Of a DNA stretch of 64,000 nt, positions 45,641 to 55,595 are shown piece after piece. Below the pieces are notes generated by a model, which was not told where the DNA came from, searched no databases, and saw only the letters and a list, made by a program, of their open reading frames with translations. The DNA is from Bacillota bacterium (GTDB lineage: Bacteria > Bacillota > Clostridia > Lachnospirales > Lachnospiraceae). The DNA is taken from NCBI GenBank assembly GCA_023395555.1, contig JAEWYQ010000041.1, positions 8,827 through 72,826 of the forward strand. The letters are read 5' to 3'. Within the stretch, counting starts at the first letter, position 1. Every line of letters begins with the position of its first letter. The position numbers and the translations under genes were made by a program.

Positions 45641-46083
45641 ACAAGCCTGATGCATATAATAGGAATAGTCAAGGTCTAAAATAACATAGCACCCTCATTT
45701 TTCTCAAAAAATTAACAATAGTAATCAACCCGCACTTTAATTCTTATTTTTTCTTTTTTTGCGGATAATCAACAGAGCAACAATAACAATCAAAATGATA
45801 ACAATTACGGATAATAAAAGAGGTGCTTTCCATACATTGACATCAGTAATAATAACCCTCTCTACATATTTCATATCACTTCATTCCCGCCCTTTCTTGG
45901 GTTTAAAAAGATTACTTTATCAGCGATTTCTGAGTATTCAAGATTATGTGTTATTAATATTATAATATGATTCTCCTTTAGAATATTCAAAATATTAAAA
46001 AATTGCTGAATACTTACTTTATCAAGAGAGGCTGTTGGTTCATCAAATAAGATGACATCTGAGCCTTTGATTAAATCTCTTAT
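45629..46083. repeat. Direct repeat R2, copy 2
   Basis: Partner of 43020-43470. Here the ATPase tail joins in frame to a permease fragment and the 45-residue peptide gene follows. Confidence 0.85.
45737..45874 (-). CDS. 45-residue single-helix membrane peptide, copy 2
   Basis: Same product as at 43129-43266 with DVN for DTN near residue 12 and Ala for Val near residue 33. The start codon overlaps the stop of the upstream fusion gene (ATGA). No promoter of its own is visible, so it is probably made with the ABC genes of 46-48 kb. Confidence 0.65.
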   Translation of the reverse strand: MKYVERVIITDVNVWKAPLLLSVIVIILIVIVALLIIRKKRKNKN

Positions 46084-46440
46084 AATTGCAGTCTTGTGTT
46101 TTTCCCCTCCGGAAATTGTTGAAGTTAGGTTTCCGACGATAGTTGTATTTATACTCCATTTCATAAAAACAATAAACAGTATTATAGGAATTACGGAAAA
46201 GCAAAGTGTTGAAGGCAAACTAAAAGAAAGCAATATTAAAAGTAAATCATTGGTATTATTAATATTGATTACTGCACTCCCGTTTAAGAGCCAACCAATT
46301 GCAATTGATAAAACCAATTCTAATATAAAGCATGCAAGAACAAAGCCAATATATAAAAATATGTACGTACCAATGTCATACAGCTTTTCATGTGGATTAA
46401 TTAATATTTTTTTTCTTAAAAATAATGTAAGATATCGCAT
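45871..46440 (-). CDS. Chimeric ORF: ABC-2 permease fragment joined in frame to an ABC ATPase tail
   Basis: 189 residues. The first ~100 hold three hydrophobic helices (IFLYIGFVLACFILELVLSIAIGW, LLLILLSFSLPSTLCFSVIPII); then the sequence turns into the ATPase signature and Walker B (SGGEKHKTAIIRDLIKGSDVILFDEPTASLDK) and switch region. Walker A is absent, so it cannot be a working ATPase. The junction is near 46140. This looks like an internal deletion that fused two genes, with the frame kept by chance or selection. ATG 46440 follows GGAG. Confidence 0.75.
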   Translation of the reverse strand: MRYLTLFLRKKILINPHEKLYDIGTYIFLYIGFVLACFILELVLSIAIGWLLNGSAVININNTNDLLLILLSFSLPSTLCFSVIPIILFIVFMKWSINTTIVGNLTSTISGGEKHKTAIIRDLIKGSDVILFDEPTASLDKVSIQQFFNILNILKENHIIILITHNLEYSEIADKVIFLNPRKGGNEVI

Positions 46441-47161
46441 AAAAAACACCACTCCAAATAAAGATAATTATTATACTTCTCAATAGTTTAGAAGAATCCC
46501 AATCTCCAGCATAAACATGATTTCCACTAAACAAATAGGAAGGTATAAATTCTTTAATAGCTTTGACTTGTTCCAATATTCTCATTAGTATCAGCAAAAT
46601 CATATAATAAAATAAAGCTTTCATTTGACTTTCTAACATTGAAATGAGTGTAACAAGTGAACAAGTAAATACAATCATTAATAAAATAATTATAAAATAA
46701 CTTCCTAGCCGGCCTTCAATTAAAGACATAAAATTATCTGTATAGTATTTTCCGTTTCTCCCAATCAGGAGATAAAACAGCCAGCATGATGTAAACAACA
46801 AGGCAATATAAAGTATGCTGTAGGTAACTGATAAGCCGGATTTTATTAAGAATATTTGCTTTCTGCTTTTTGCCATAGTAAGCACATAAGCAATTGTCCC
46901 GTTGTTAAGCTCTGACGCCCAGATTCCAGCGACAGTTACCGCAATAATTATCTGGATTAAAAATAATTCGCTAACAAAATTATAGACAAAAACTGAAAAA
47001 AACATTCCACCAATTCTTTCAAGTCCTGAGATTATCATAATATCACTATCAGAACCTAAAAGTGATGCAAAAAGTGCAGAGCATCCTATTATAAAAAATA
47101 GAAATATAAAAATTTCTTTTTTGTGTATCATTTTAAAAATTTCAAATTTTAAGACTCTCAT
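46397..47161 (-). CDS. ABC-2 type permease (bacteriocin-immunity type)
   Basis: 254 residues with six membrane helices; MRVLKFEIFKMIHKKEIFIFLFF and WASELNNGTIAYVLTMAKSRKQIFLIK are typical of LanEFG/BcrB-like permeases that export membrane-active peptides. ATG 47161 has GGAAAGGAA upstream. It overlaps the ATPase gene before it and the chimeric gene after it, so this was probably an ATPase-permease-permease immunity set, the second permease now being the chimera. Confidence 0.85.
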   Translation of the reverse strand: MRVLKFEIFKMIHKKEIFIFLFFIIGCSALFASLLGSDSDIMIISGLERIGGMFFSVFVYNFVSELFLIQIIIAVTVAGIWASELNNGTIAYVLTMAKSRKQIFLIKSGLSVTYSILYIALLFTSCWLFYLLIGRNGKYYTDNFMSLIEGRLGSYFIIILLMIVFTCSLVTLISMLESQMKALFYYMILLILMRILEQVKAIKEFIPSYLFSGNHVYAGDWDSSKLLRSIIIIFIWSGVFYAISYIIFKKKNIN

Positions 47162-48059
47162 GCACAATTTCCTTTCCAAAATATTTCTCTAATCCGACTT
47201 TCTTATTCTCTATATTTATTAACATGCTTTCTGAATACAGATCAGAAATTAGTTTAAATGATATAGAATCGCTTTCATTAACAGAAAGAATTCTTTTGTC
47301 TTCGGATAAATGCACCTTTTTTCCTAATGCAATGATCTCTTCAGCTATTTTATCAATAGGCTTTTCAAAAATAAATTCTGTAATGTTCTCAACGAGGTTT
47401 TCCGTTTTATCATGAACAAGAATTTTACCATTTTTTAAAACGGCAACTTCTGAACAAAGCTCTTGAATGTCATTTAATTGATGGCTTGAGAATATGATTG
47501 TACATTTGTGGGCATTATAAAGTTCTCTTATCTTTTGCTTAAATAAATCAGTACCAGAAGGGTCAAGCCCTACAAGCGGTTCATCAAGTATGAGAATATT
47601 AGGTTTTGTGATTAAAGCTTGTGCAAGGCCAACCCTTTGTTTCATTCCAAAAGAAAATTTATTGACTTTCCTTTTTTTGACTTCACTTAAACTTAGAAAA
47701 TCCAGAATATTATTTATTTCATTATCAGAATTATTTGTATACTTACCGGATAATATCAAAATTGACTTCAGATTATTATAAGTACTTAAGTAAGAATAAT
47801 AACGAGGTTCAAGCAAAAATCCGACGTTATTTAAAATATGGTCCTCATTGTTATCAACACGCTTGCCTTGAATTAAGACGGTGCCTTTGCTAACGGTAAT
47901 TAATCCAAGAATAGATTTAATCAATGTTGTTTTGCCAGCTCCATTTTCCCCAATTAGCCCTAATATTGAGTTCTCTTTAACAGATAGTGATATTTCCTTT
48001 AGTACAGATTTGGTATTATAGGATTTATTAATTCCTTTTACTTCTATAATATTTGACAT
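47142..48059 (-). CDS. ABC ATPase, BcrA/LanF immunity type
   Basis: 305 residues. IIEVKGINKSYNTKSVLKEISL, Walker A GENGAGKTT, signature FSFGMKQRVGLA, Walker B ILILDEPLVGLDPSG, switch FSSHQLND. The FSxGMKQR signature is that of the BcrA/LanF/NukF group giving self-resistance to lantibiotics and bacitracin. Start chosen at ATG 48059 with AAAGGT nine bases before; ATG 48077 lacks a ribosome site. With the overlapping permease it probably protects the cell from the island's own peptide. Confidence 0.88.
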   Translation of the reverse strand: MSNIIEVKGINKSYNTKSVLKEISLSVKENSILGLIGENGAGKTTLIKSILGLITVSKGTVLIQGKRVDNNEDHILNNVGFLLEPRYYSYLSTYNNLKSILILSGKYTNNSDNEINNILDFLSLSEVKKRKVNKFSFGMKQRVGLAQALITKPNILILDEPLVGLDPSGTDLFKQKIRELYNAHKCTIIFSSHQLNDIQELCSEVAVLKNGKILVHDKTENLVENITEFIFEKPIDKIAEEIIALGKKVHLSEDKRILSVNESDSISFKLISDLYSESMLINIENKKVGLEKYFGKEIVHESLKI

Positions 48060-48363
48060 AAATTGATTACCTTTCATTATGTAAATTTTATGTTGTTAGA
48101 CCATAACTCTTTTCCAAAAGTAAAAAAATATCAAATATCTACTGTAGTAAAGTGGAAAAGTAGCAGGATATCTTCATCGTCAAGTTATTGAGAGCTTTTT
48201 GAATTACTGTTGCAATCGCAAAAATTAAAAAACCTGGCCTTTTTGAATCAGTGGCAACCATCAAAACTGCATATACCGTCCGCATTCGTGACCTGGTTCA
48301 AAGGAAAAGTACTAAATCAGGGGCTTGATATTCTTTTCAGGCTCCTGATTTTGAGCCACTGAC
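48060..48363. other. Intergenic stretch with a hairpin
   Basis: No gene seen. AAATCAGGGGC and GCTCCTGATTT (about 48313-48352) can pair and lie just after the stop of the CPBP-ABC gene, so they may end the island 2 transcript. 48190-48310 contains disjointed coding-like pieces in the plus strand, perhaps transposase debris. Confidence 0.4.
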
Positions 48364-51300
48364 TTAGAACTTTTCTAATCTATTACACATGTTTACGTTT
48401 CTTCCTTCTTTTATATTTATTACTTTATGAGCGTCCGCTATACAAGTATCCCTGTGAGATATTAATATGACGGTATGATTGTATGATAATTTCTTAATTA
48501 AATTATTAATTATTAATTCAGTATCATTATCAAGAGATGAAGTTATTTCATCAAATAAAAACATATGAGGTTTTCTTAATAATGATCTTGCTATTGATAA
48601 TCTCTGTTTCTGTCCTTGTGATAAATCAATACCTCCTTCACCTAATTTTGTATTATAACCATTAGGAAGTGTCATTATAAAATCATGAATAAATGATTCT
48701 TTACATGCTTCATATATATCCTCATCAATTGCATTTGTATTAGCTAATGACAAGTTTTCCTTTACCGTTCCTGTTATCATAAAAAAATCTTGTGTCACAT
48801 AAGATATATTTTCGCATAAGATTGTTCGAGGTATACTTCGTAATTCAACCCCATCAATATAAATATTGCCTGTATAATTATCAAATAATCCAAATAGCAA
48901 ATTAAATATAGTAGTTTTGCCTGATCCGCTTTCTCCAATAATAGCTGTTATGTTATTTGGTTGTATTTTAAGACTTAAGTTTTGCAGAGTATATACTTCT
49001 TCTCTTTCATTATATGTAAATGATACATTATCAAAAATAATGATCCCATCAAATATATTATCTTTTACATGATTATTTATATCTTTATCCATTGTCGGAT
49101 AAAAAATTAATAAATCAAAAACTCTTTTTAATGAAATTATGGCTTCTTGTACTTCTGTATTTAGTCTTGATATTTTATATAAAGATCCTGTAAACATAGA
49201 TGAGTAAGTATTAAAAGCAACCATTTCACCCAAAGTTAATTTATTAATAAATATCAAATATGCACTTATAATAATTATTATAATATAGCTTACAAAATTA
49301 ATAAAATAGGATAAGGTATTTGCAGTGGTATTAATAACAACTTTATCTACTCCTATTTTATATAGTCGCTGTATATGTTGTTGATATTTTCCCCCTATCA
49401 TATTTTCAATATTAAAAATTTTAATCGCTTTAAACCCTTGTAATGTTTCTTGTAAAAAAGATAGATAGTAATCTTTTCCGTTCTTTAGAATTTTTTCCTT
49501 CTTACTAATTATTTTACCAAAAAAGAAAAAAATAACTAATGAAATTGGAAACATTGAAATTAGTATTACAGAAAGTATCCAATTTATTTTAAATAGAATG
49601 AAAGCTATTATAAATGCACTTGCAACATCTATAATTATTAAAACTTTACTGGTTAATATATTGGAAAATGCTCGAACATCTTGTTCAAGTTTTTCAATAA
49701 ATTCTCCTTTTTTACTTTTCCAGAATTCATACAATGGTAAGTTAAGTATACCATCAAAAATTTGTTTACAAATAGTTAATTCAATACTACAAGCTATTTT
49801 TATCATTAAATAACTTTGTATAAAATTTATAATAATACCTATTAAAAATATTCCAATAATAATTATCATTATCCTAGGTAATATATCATAATTATGTAAT
49901 GTAATATTATCTATAATATCTCCAAATAAAAGTGGTTGTATGTTTTGTAATATAGTATAAATAATTATACAAATGAACGAAAATGCAAATCTAATCTTAT
50001 ATGGTTTTAAATATTTAAATGTACTTAATAAAATATCTTTAATACTATCTGTATTAATTTTAGGTATAATAACATCATTTTTAGCTTTTACTTTTGCTAT
50101 CCAAGATTCATTTATAAACTTAGAATTTAATACAATAAACTTACATTTTTTTTGATATAATATTAGTATTACACTAATTGGAAGTATTATAAATATAACA
50201 GCTATAAATCTATCAAATGTTGAATTAACAGTAGTTTGAGAGAAAAGAGCTGTGGAGTTAATGATTACATTATAAATAATATGAGCTAAAATAATCGGTA
50301 ATAATCCTACTCTAATATAGATGATTGCGTATATAATGGAAGGTATAAATAATTCTATTATTCTTGCGTACCAGGGATATACAGGATAAAAAGTGTGTAA
50401 TAAACCGAAAATTATAGCTTGAAATAGAACAACTATAAATATAATACTATTTTTAAATTTCATTTTTTTACTAATCAGAATAATACTCGCTATTGGAATA
50501 GCTCTACAAAGAAGCTCTTCCATAATTCCTGCTCGAATTGCACTTAATACCGGAGTTAACCATGGTAGATAAGTTGTATTTACTATGAAAGAAGAATCCC
50601 CTGATGGTGACCACCAATCAAAATATGAGGTCGTTATATTAAATAATATAATCGTATATAATAACTTAAATATTACTAATATATAACCTATAATTACTTG
50701 ATTGAATATTTGTTTTGATTGAAGCACCTCACGATTAAGTATGCTCCACAATTGTATATGTTTGGGAAAAGCTTTTCTAGTTAATCCTTCTGCTACTATA
50801 ACTACAATGGTAAAAATAATAACATTAATAACAAATTGCATTATAATACTTAATATAAGTGAACTATAACTTACTGATTTTGGACTTAGTTCATTAGCCG
50901 GTAATTGATTTAATTGAGATATTAATTCGAAGCTTGCCATTATTGTTCCTAAAAAAATTGATTTTCTAATAATTATAAAATGATTTTTAATTAAATATAT
51001 AATTCCCAATAAGCAGCAAATAAAAAAATAAAACAAATACATTGATAAGTTTCCGATTTGATAAATTATATTACTAAATATTTTTAAATTATTATATTTA
51101 TTTTTGAATACACTTGGTATATTAATATATTTAAATAATGATGTTATTTGATCTCCTACTACCGATATATTTACTCTTAGTGGTATACCTTCTAGGTTTT
51201 TATTTTCATATGTATAATTATATTGTACACAACCATTATTTAGGAATAATTTATTACTATCTATAATTATATAATTAGAAAGATTTGTATTTAAATTGTT

Positions 51301-51744
51301 TTTTGCATATTCAATTATTTTTTTCTCTAATATATTAGTATTTGTATTATTGTAATTTTCTTTATTTAACATTTCATTGACAAACCCGTAAGGATCCCCT
51401 TGTGGTGTCAGATATATTTCTGATTTATTCCCATTATTATTTATAAATTTTATAATCCATTTATACGGAGAATAAATATCGGTTTTTGATATTTCGTCCA
51501 CTTTCAGTTTATTAAATTCTAAATAAGCTTTTTCATCTTGGTTCATATCAAATGATGCCATAATTTTACATCCATTATAATTTATATTCAACTCATCAGC
51601 TAAAATGATAGCATACTCTATAGCTGTTTCTTTATTAATAGAAATTTTTACATCTGAAGTAGAAATTAATTTCAAAAACAAAAAATAGGCCAAGAAAAGA
51701 AGTAATATTAAACTCAATATACTATATTTCTTTAGTTTTCTCAT
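48364..51744 (-). CDS. CPBP intramembrane protease fused to an ABC exporter
   Basis: 1126 residues. After one N-terminal helix comes an extracytoplasmic region (~35-215). A multi-helix CPBP (CAAX protease/bacteriocin-processing) domain follows: Glu-Glu-xxx-Arg at 409-414 (MEELLCR), FGLLH with His450, and HIIYN with His488/Asn492, so all catalytic motifs are kept. From ~570 there is a standard exporter membrane domain and an ATPase with Walker A GESGSGKTT (~936), signature DLSQGQKQR (~1037), Walker B MFLFDEITSSLD and switch ISHRDT. The Glu-to-Ile change in DEITSS leaves the catalytic Glu intact. By analogy with C39-peptidase exporters it may cut leaders and export the product. Frame is unbroken; very AT-rich. 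Confidence 0.88.
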   Translation of the reverse strand: MRKLKKYSILSLILLLFLAYFLFLKLISTSDVKISINKETAIEYAIILADELNINYNGCKIMASFDMNQDEKAYLEFNKLKVDEISKTDIYSPYKWIIKFINNNGNKSEIYLTPQGDPYGFVNEMLNKENYNNTNTNILEKKIIEYAKNNLNTNLSNYIIIDSNKLFLNNGCVQYNYTYENKNLEGIPLRVNISVVGDQITSLFKYINIPSVFKNKYNNLKIFSNIIYQIGNLSMYLFYFFICCLLGIIYLIKNHFIIIRKSIFLGTIMASFELISQLNQLPANELSPKSVSYSSLILSIIMQFVINVIIFTIVVIVAEGLTRKAFPKHIQLWSILNREVLQSKQIFNQVIIGYILVIFKLLYTIILFNITTSYFDWWSPSGDSSFIVNTTYLPWLTPVLSAIRAGIMEELLCRAIPIASIILISKKMKFKNSIIFIVVLFQAIIFGLLHTFYPVYPWYARIIELFIPSIIYAIIYIRVGLLPIILAHIIYNVIINSTALFSQTTVNSTFDRFIAVIFIILPISVILILYQKKCKFIVLNSKFINESWIAKVKAKNDVIIPKINTDSIKDILLSTFKYLKPYKIRFAFSFICIIIYTILQNIQPLLFGDIIDNITLHNYDILPRIMIIIIGIFLIGIIINFIQSYLMIKIACSIELTICKQIFDGILNLPLYEFWKSKKGEFIEKLEQDVRAFSNILTSKVLIIIDVASAFIIAFILFKINWILSVILISMFPISLVIFFFFGKIISKKEKILKNGKDYYLSFLQETLQGFKAIKIFNIENMIGGKYQQHIQRLYKIGVDKVVINTTANTLSYFINFVSYIIIIIISAYLIFINKLTLGEMVAFNTYSSMFTGSLYKISRLNTEVQEAIISLKRVFDLLIFYPTMDKDINNHVKDNIFDGIIIFDNVSFTYNEREEVYTLQNLSLKIQPNNITAIIGESGSGKTTIFNLLFGLFDNYTGNIYIDGVELRSIPRTILCENISYVTQDFFMITGTVKENLSLANTNAIDEDIYEACKESFIHDFIMTLPNGYNTKLGEGGIDLSQGQKQRLSIARSLLRKPHMFLFDEITSSLDNDTELIINNLIKKLSYNHTVILISHRDTCIADAHKVINIKEGRNVNMCNRLEKF

Positions 51745-51766
51745 TAGGAGGCCCTCTCACACATTC

Positions 51767-53332
51767 TCAATTTTTTTTAATTTTCTGTATAAGTTTAGTT
51801 AAAATCAAACACGATATCGATATATTAAAATATAAAAATATTATATGAATATTTTTAATGTTATTTGAAATATTAATAAAATCTAATGGATAAATTTTTA
51901 GTATTGGACCTATATACCATAATAAAACAAAAATAACTTCTGAATATTTAGAATTATTAGTTAATGAATTTATGATTAAAGACAAAGATGATATTAACAT
52001 AGCACTTGAAATAAGCAAAATTATACTTAAGTAGTAATGATTATCAAACTTTATAGACTTAATAATAAAAAAGCTGTTTAAAAGAATATATAGTATAGTA
52101 TTAGAAAGAAACATTGATAATATATGATAACCTGTATAGTAATGAGTTGAAGAAATAATAGGAGTTATCCTGTTTTTATACTTCATTACTTTATTTCGAG
52201 ACCATAATGGTAAAGTACATAGAAAAAGAATAGAAGGTAAAATTTGATTATCATAAATAAAGTTTAAAGAATATAAAATTAAAATTATTACATACCATAT
52301 CCAGAAATATCCATAAGCATTGGCTTTCATATCTGATATAATTAAATTATATAAACTAAATTTTAATTTAATGGATTTACATGCATTGTAGTCATTCTTG
52401 TTTTTTTCTATTTCATTATTATAATTTTTATCATTATTTAAAAAAATATCCAATTCTAAAATACTATAATCTGAAGTTTTGCATATAAATGTCCTTCTAA
52501 AAAGTATACTTGCAATTATACAAATTATAACTGCGAAGAAAATACACCATACAAATCTAATATAAAACATCTGGTTAACCCAATCAATACCATTCCATAT
52601 AAAGGTTGAACTATATTTATCATTACCTATGACTGTATATGACATATTATAATCAGGTATTACATTTTTTAAGTCTTTCATTATATTCGGTAATATATAA
52701 CTTGTGCCTATTAAATCAAACACAAACGGCTTGCCTTTAAATGATAGAGATACAAGTGTAATCCATATAAAGAAATATATAATATTTCCTAAAGAACCAC
52801 TTAATACAAAGTTACTATCAAATAAAACTGCAATAGCAGAAATTACAAGTATAGTCGGGGTAGTTATAACTATAAAAGGCAAAAATATATTATATAAAAT
52901 TATATTCATATCCTCACCACGAATCACCTGAAGAAATATACACATTATTGACATAATAATTGATATGATAGATAAGTTTAGAAAATTGCTAAAAAACTTT
53001 CCTATACAATATTCTATATTGCTTATAGGGGTACTGGCAATAATTAATCCAATGTTGTTCTTATTATCTTCCGATATTGAATTCCTTATGTAATAAAAAC
53101 CTATTAAACTTAAAAACATAGAGGTTAATAAGGCCACACCGCTTCCTATCCATGACGAATTATAGATGCCTCGATACCCATTAAAGTTAAGTACATTTAT
53201 AATCGAATTGTCTGAAGGCAGATACATTATTGACAATACTATACATAGACCGACAGTACACAAAAATGAGTATTTTCTAGATTTATGAATAACATTAGTA
53301 TAAGCTATTCTAGCTATTGTTTTATAATTCAT
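51767..53332 (-). CDS. Large ABC-2-type membrane protein
   Basis: 521 residues, about twelve hydrophobic helices in two halves of six (break near 270-330, a charged Asn/Lys-rich loop). No enzymatic motif. The two-half layout and coupling to the ATPase before it (four-base overlap) indicate a full-length permease of the ABC-2 class, as in bacteriocin secretion/immunity systems. Extremely AT-rich. Confidence 0.75.
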   Translation of the reverse strand: MNYKTIARIAYTNVIHKSRKYSFLCTVGLCIVLSIMYLPSDNSIINVLNFNGYRGIYNSSWIGSGVALLTSMFLSLIGFYYIRNSISEDNKNNIGLIIASTPISNIEYCIGKFFSNFLNLSIISIIMSIMCIFLQVIRGEDMNIILYNIFLPFIVITTPTILVISAIAVLFDSNFVLSGSLGNIIYFFIWITLVSLSFKGKPFVFDLIGTSYILPNIMKDLKNVIPDYNMSYTVIGNDKYSSTFIWNGIDWVNQMFYIRFVWCIFFAVIICIIASILFRRTFICKTSDYSILELDIFLNNDKNYNNEIEKNKNDYNACKSIKLKFSLYNLIISDMKANAYGYFWIWYVIILILYSLNFIYDNQILPSILFLCTLPLWSRNKVMKYKNRITPIISSTHYYTGYHILSMFLSNTILYILLNSFFIIKSIKFDNHYYLSIILLISSAMLISSLSLIINSLTNNSKYSEVIFVLLWYIGPILKIYPLDFINISNNIKNIHIIFLYFNISISCLILTKLIQKIKKN

Positions 53333-54210
53333 TTTTTACCACCCTTCAAACATGATGTTAAATATAAATAAGCATCTTCAAAACTAGGTAACATTTTAGT
53401 GGCATTGTATTTAATCGGATCTTTTGAAATTGCTCTTACTTTTTTACCTTTTAAAGTATTAGAAATATTGCTTATAACTAAATCGTCTCTAAGTTTATTA
53501 TATTCCTCAATGGTAAACTCCGCTTCCCATACTTTCCCTTCAGCTTTTAATAATAATTCATCTGGAGTATCATAATATAATAAATTACCCTCAATCATTA
53601 TGGCCACCTTGTTAGCAATAGATTCTAAATCAGCAACTATATGAGTAGAAATAATAACTATTCGATTTTCCGAAATATTAGATACCAAATTTCTAAATTC
53701 AATTCTTTCTACAGGATCTAGTCCATTTGTAGGTTCGTCTAAAATTAATATTTTAGGATTATTCAATAAAGCCTGTGCTATACCTAGCCTTTGTTTCATA
53801 CCACCCGAATAATATCCAATTGGCTGTTTTCTTATTTCATATAAATTTAATAAATCAAGAAGTTCAGATATTCTGCTTTTAATAATACTAGCGTCGATAC
53901 CTTTTAAAGAACCAATATATAATAAATTTTCAATAGCATTTAAGTTATTATAAAACCCAAAGTCTTGCGGCAAATAACCGAGTACTCTTCTAATTTCATA
54001 TGGTTTTTTAACAATATTCGTTTCATTATAAAGTATCTCCCCACAGTCTGGTTTCTCTATTGTAGTTATAATTTTTAATAGTGAAGTTTTTCCTGCTCCA
54101 TTAGGTCCAAATAAGCCCAGTATACCAGGTTTAATATTAATGTTTAAATTCTTTATAGCATGAACTTCATTATTATAAATTCTTTGTATATTTCTTATAT
54201 CCAGATTCAT
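53329..54210 (-). CDS. ABC transporter ATP-binding protein of island 2
   Basis: 293 residues. LDIRNIQRIYNNEVHAIKNLNINI, Walker A GPNGAGKTS, LGYLPQDFGFY, signature YYSGGMKQRLGIA, Walker B ILILDEPTNGLDP, switch ISTHIV. The C-terminal part (EGKVWEAEFTIEEYNKL...) is the extra domain of the NatA/BcrA group. Pairs with the 521-residue membrane protein. Confidence 0.92.
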   Translation of the reverse strand: MNLDIRNIQRIYNNEVHAIKNLNINIKPGILGLFGPNGAGKTSLLKIITTIEKPDCGEILYNETNIVKKPYEIRRVLGYLPQDFGFYNNLNAIENLLYIGSLKGIDASIIKSRISELLDLLNLYEIRKQPIGYYSGGMKQRLGIAQALLNNPKILILDEPTNGLDPVERIEFRNLVSNISENRIVIISTHIVADLESIANKVAIMIEGNLLYYDTPDELLLKAEGKVWEAEFTIEEYNKLRDDLVISNISNTLKGKKVRAISKDPIKYNATKMLPSFEDAYLYLTSCLKGGKK

Positions 54211-54229
54211 ATGTTAGTCTCCTCGTATA

Positions 54230-55495
54230 TTAATGGATACATTTTGCAACTTTTACTAATTCTAATGTATCTAATGCATTATATTTAATTGATTTGCATT
54301 TAGAATTTTTTGTGGTTAATTTATGATAAGGACAACCGCCCATACAAGCGGGAAGTACAATACAATTGGTACAATCCTCATTACTAAAAGGATCATATAG
54401 TAACCATTTATAAATATTATGGGTAAAAGAATTATGTAGGATTGATCCTACCCTTTCTTCTTCTCGTCCTATATGGTTCCAGCACTTGTATAAATCTCCC
54501 TTCGGGTCTATTACATAGGAGTTAGAAGAAACAGCTCCACATATAGAGGGGTTACACGATGGAATTAATCCAATCTTAAAACCTTTATTTAATGCTTCTA
54601 ACTGAAACTTAATCTCCTCAACAGAAAAATCACTAATTGTCATACAACTTGATTCTATACATCCATTGTTTATATCATCTACAGGAGCCAAATATAAGCT
54701 CACTTTACCTTTTAGATTGCATTCTTCAATATAATTTAACAGTTCATATGTATGATTTATATTAGTTTTATCAACATTAATTCTAATGACAATTGGAATG
54801 TCGAGACATACATCTTTTATATTATTAATAATTCTATCAAAAGTCCCTTCTCCGTTATATAAAAGTCTTCTTGAATCATGTATACTACGTGGTCCATCAA
54901 TTGTTACTTGCACTCTCTCAATTTTTAATTCTTTTAGTTTTTCAACATTCTTTTTGGTCAAATAATAACCGTTAGTTACGATTGAAGCATAATAAGCAAT
55001 GTTATCGTTTGTAATAGTTCTAATAGAGTTCGTCATATTTTCTATCTCATCTAGTGCAAGTAATGGCTCTCCACCGTACCATGAAATACCTATGGAACTA
55101 CATCCAAAAGAGTGTTTTTTTATAAATCTAATTACTTCTTGCTGTACTTCATAATTCATCCGATTTTTTCTATAACCATCTTCATAACAATACGTACACT
55201 TAAAATTACATTCCATCGTTGGCGCAATTGTTAATGTCAAGTTATTTGAATTATATCTATTAACTAGACTTTGGATTTGAAGGTTTTTAATTTCATCTAA
55301 ATCATCTTCAACTAATAATCCACCTTGTTTAAGTGCTTCTAGTAAGTCTAGCTTTTGGGTAGTTCCATTTTCAATAAAGTCTTGATATGCTTGTGCATAC
55401 TCTTTATTTAATTTTAAGACCCCAGCGCTACCAACATTATATATAATTAGATCCTGTTCCTCTTGCTTAATGATATTATATATAGATTCCTTCAT
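54230..55495 (-). CDS. Radical SAM/SPASM peptide maturase B, island 2
   Basis: 421 residues. N-terminal ~80 residues look like a winged-helix peptide-recognition region (VGSAGVLKLNKEYAQAYQDF, LKQGGLLVED). Radical SAM cluster motif C96xxxC100xxC103 (CNFKCTYCYEDG), WYGGEPLLA, VQVTIDGPRSIHD. SPASM: CGAVSSNSYVIDPKGDLYKC, CTNCIVLPACMGGC and a last Cys, giving auxiliary 4Fe-4S ligands. Paralogous over its full length to the enzyme at 56.3 kb. Follows two precursor genes by ~100 bases; likely forms thioether or related links at their cysteines. Confidence 0.92.
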   Translation of the reverse strand: MKESIYNIIKQEEQDLIIYNVGSAGVLKLNKEYAQAYQDFIENGTTQKLDLLEALKQGGLLVEDDLDEIKNLQIQSLVNRYNSNNLTLTIAPTMECNFKCTYCYEDGYRKNRMNYEVQQEVIRFIKKHSFGCSSIGISWYGGEPLLALDEIENMTNSIRTITNDNIAYYASIVTNGYYLTKKNVEKLKELKIERVQVTIDGPRSIHDSRRLLYNGEGTFDRIINNIKDVCLDIPIVIRINVDKTNINHTYELLNYIEECNLKGKVSLYLAPVDDINNGCIESSCMTISDFSVEEIKFQLEALNKGFKIGLIPSCNPSICGAVSSNSYVIDPKGDLYKCWNHIGREEERVGSILHNSFTHNIYKWLLYDPFSNEDCTNCIVLPACMGGCPYHKLTTKNSKCKSIKYNALDTLELVKVAKCIH

Positions 55496-55595
55496 AAGCC
55501 TCCCTAAATATATTACTATATTTTTTATTTTTTTATCGATTTACATAGGTTATTACATTGCAAATAATATAGAATTTCTAATGTCTAATTTGTAA

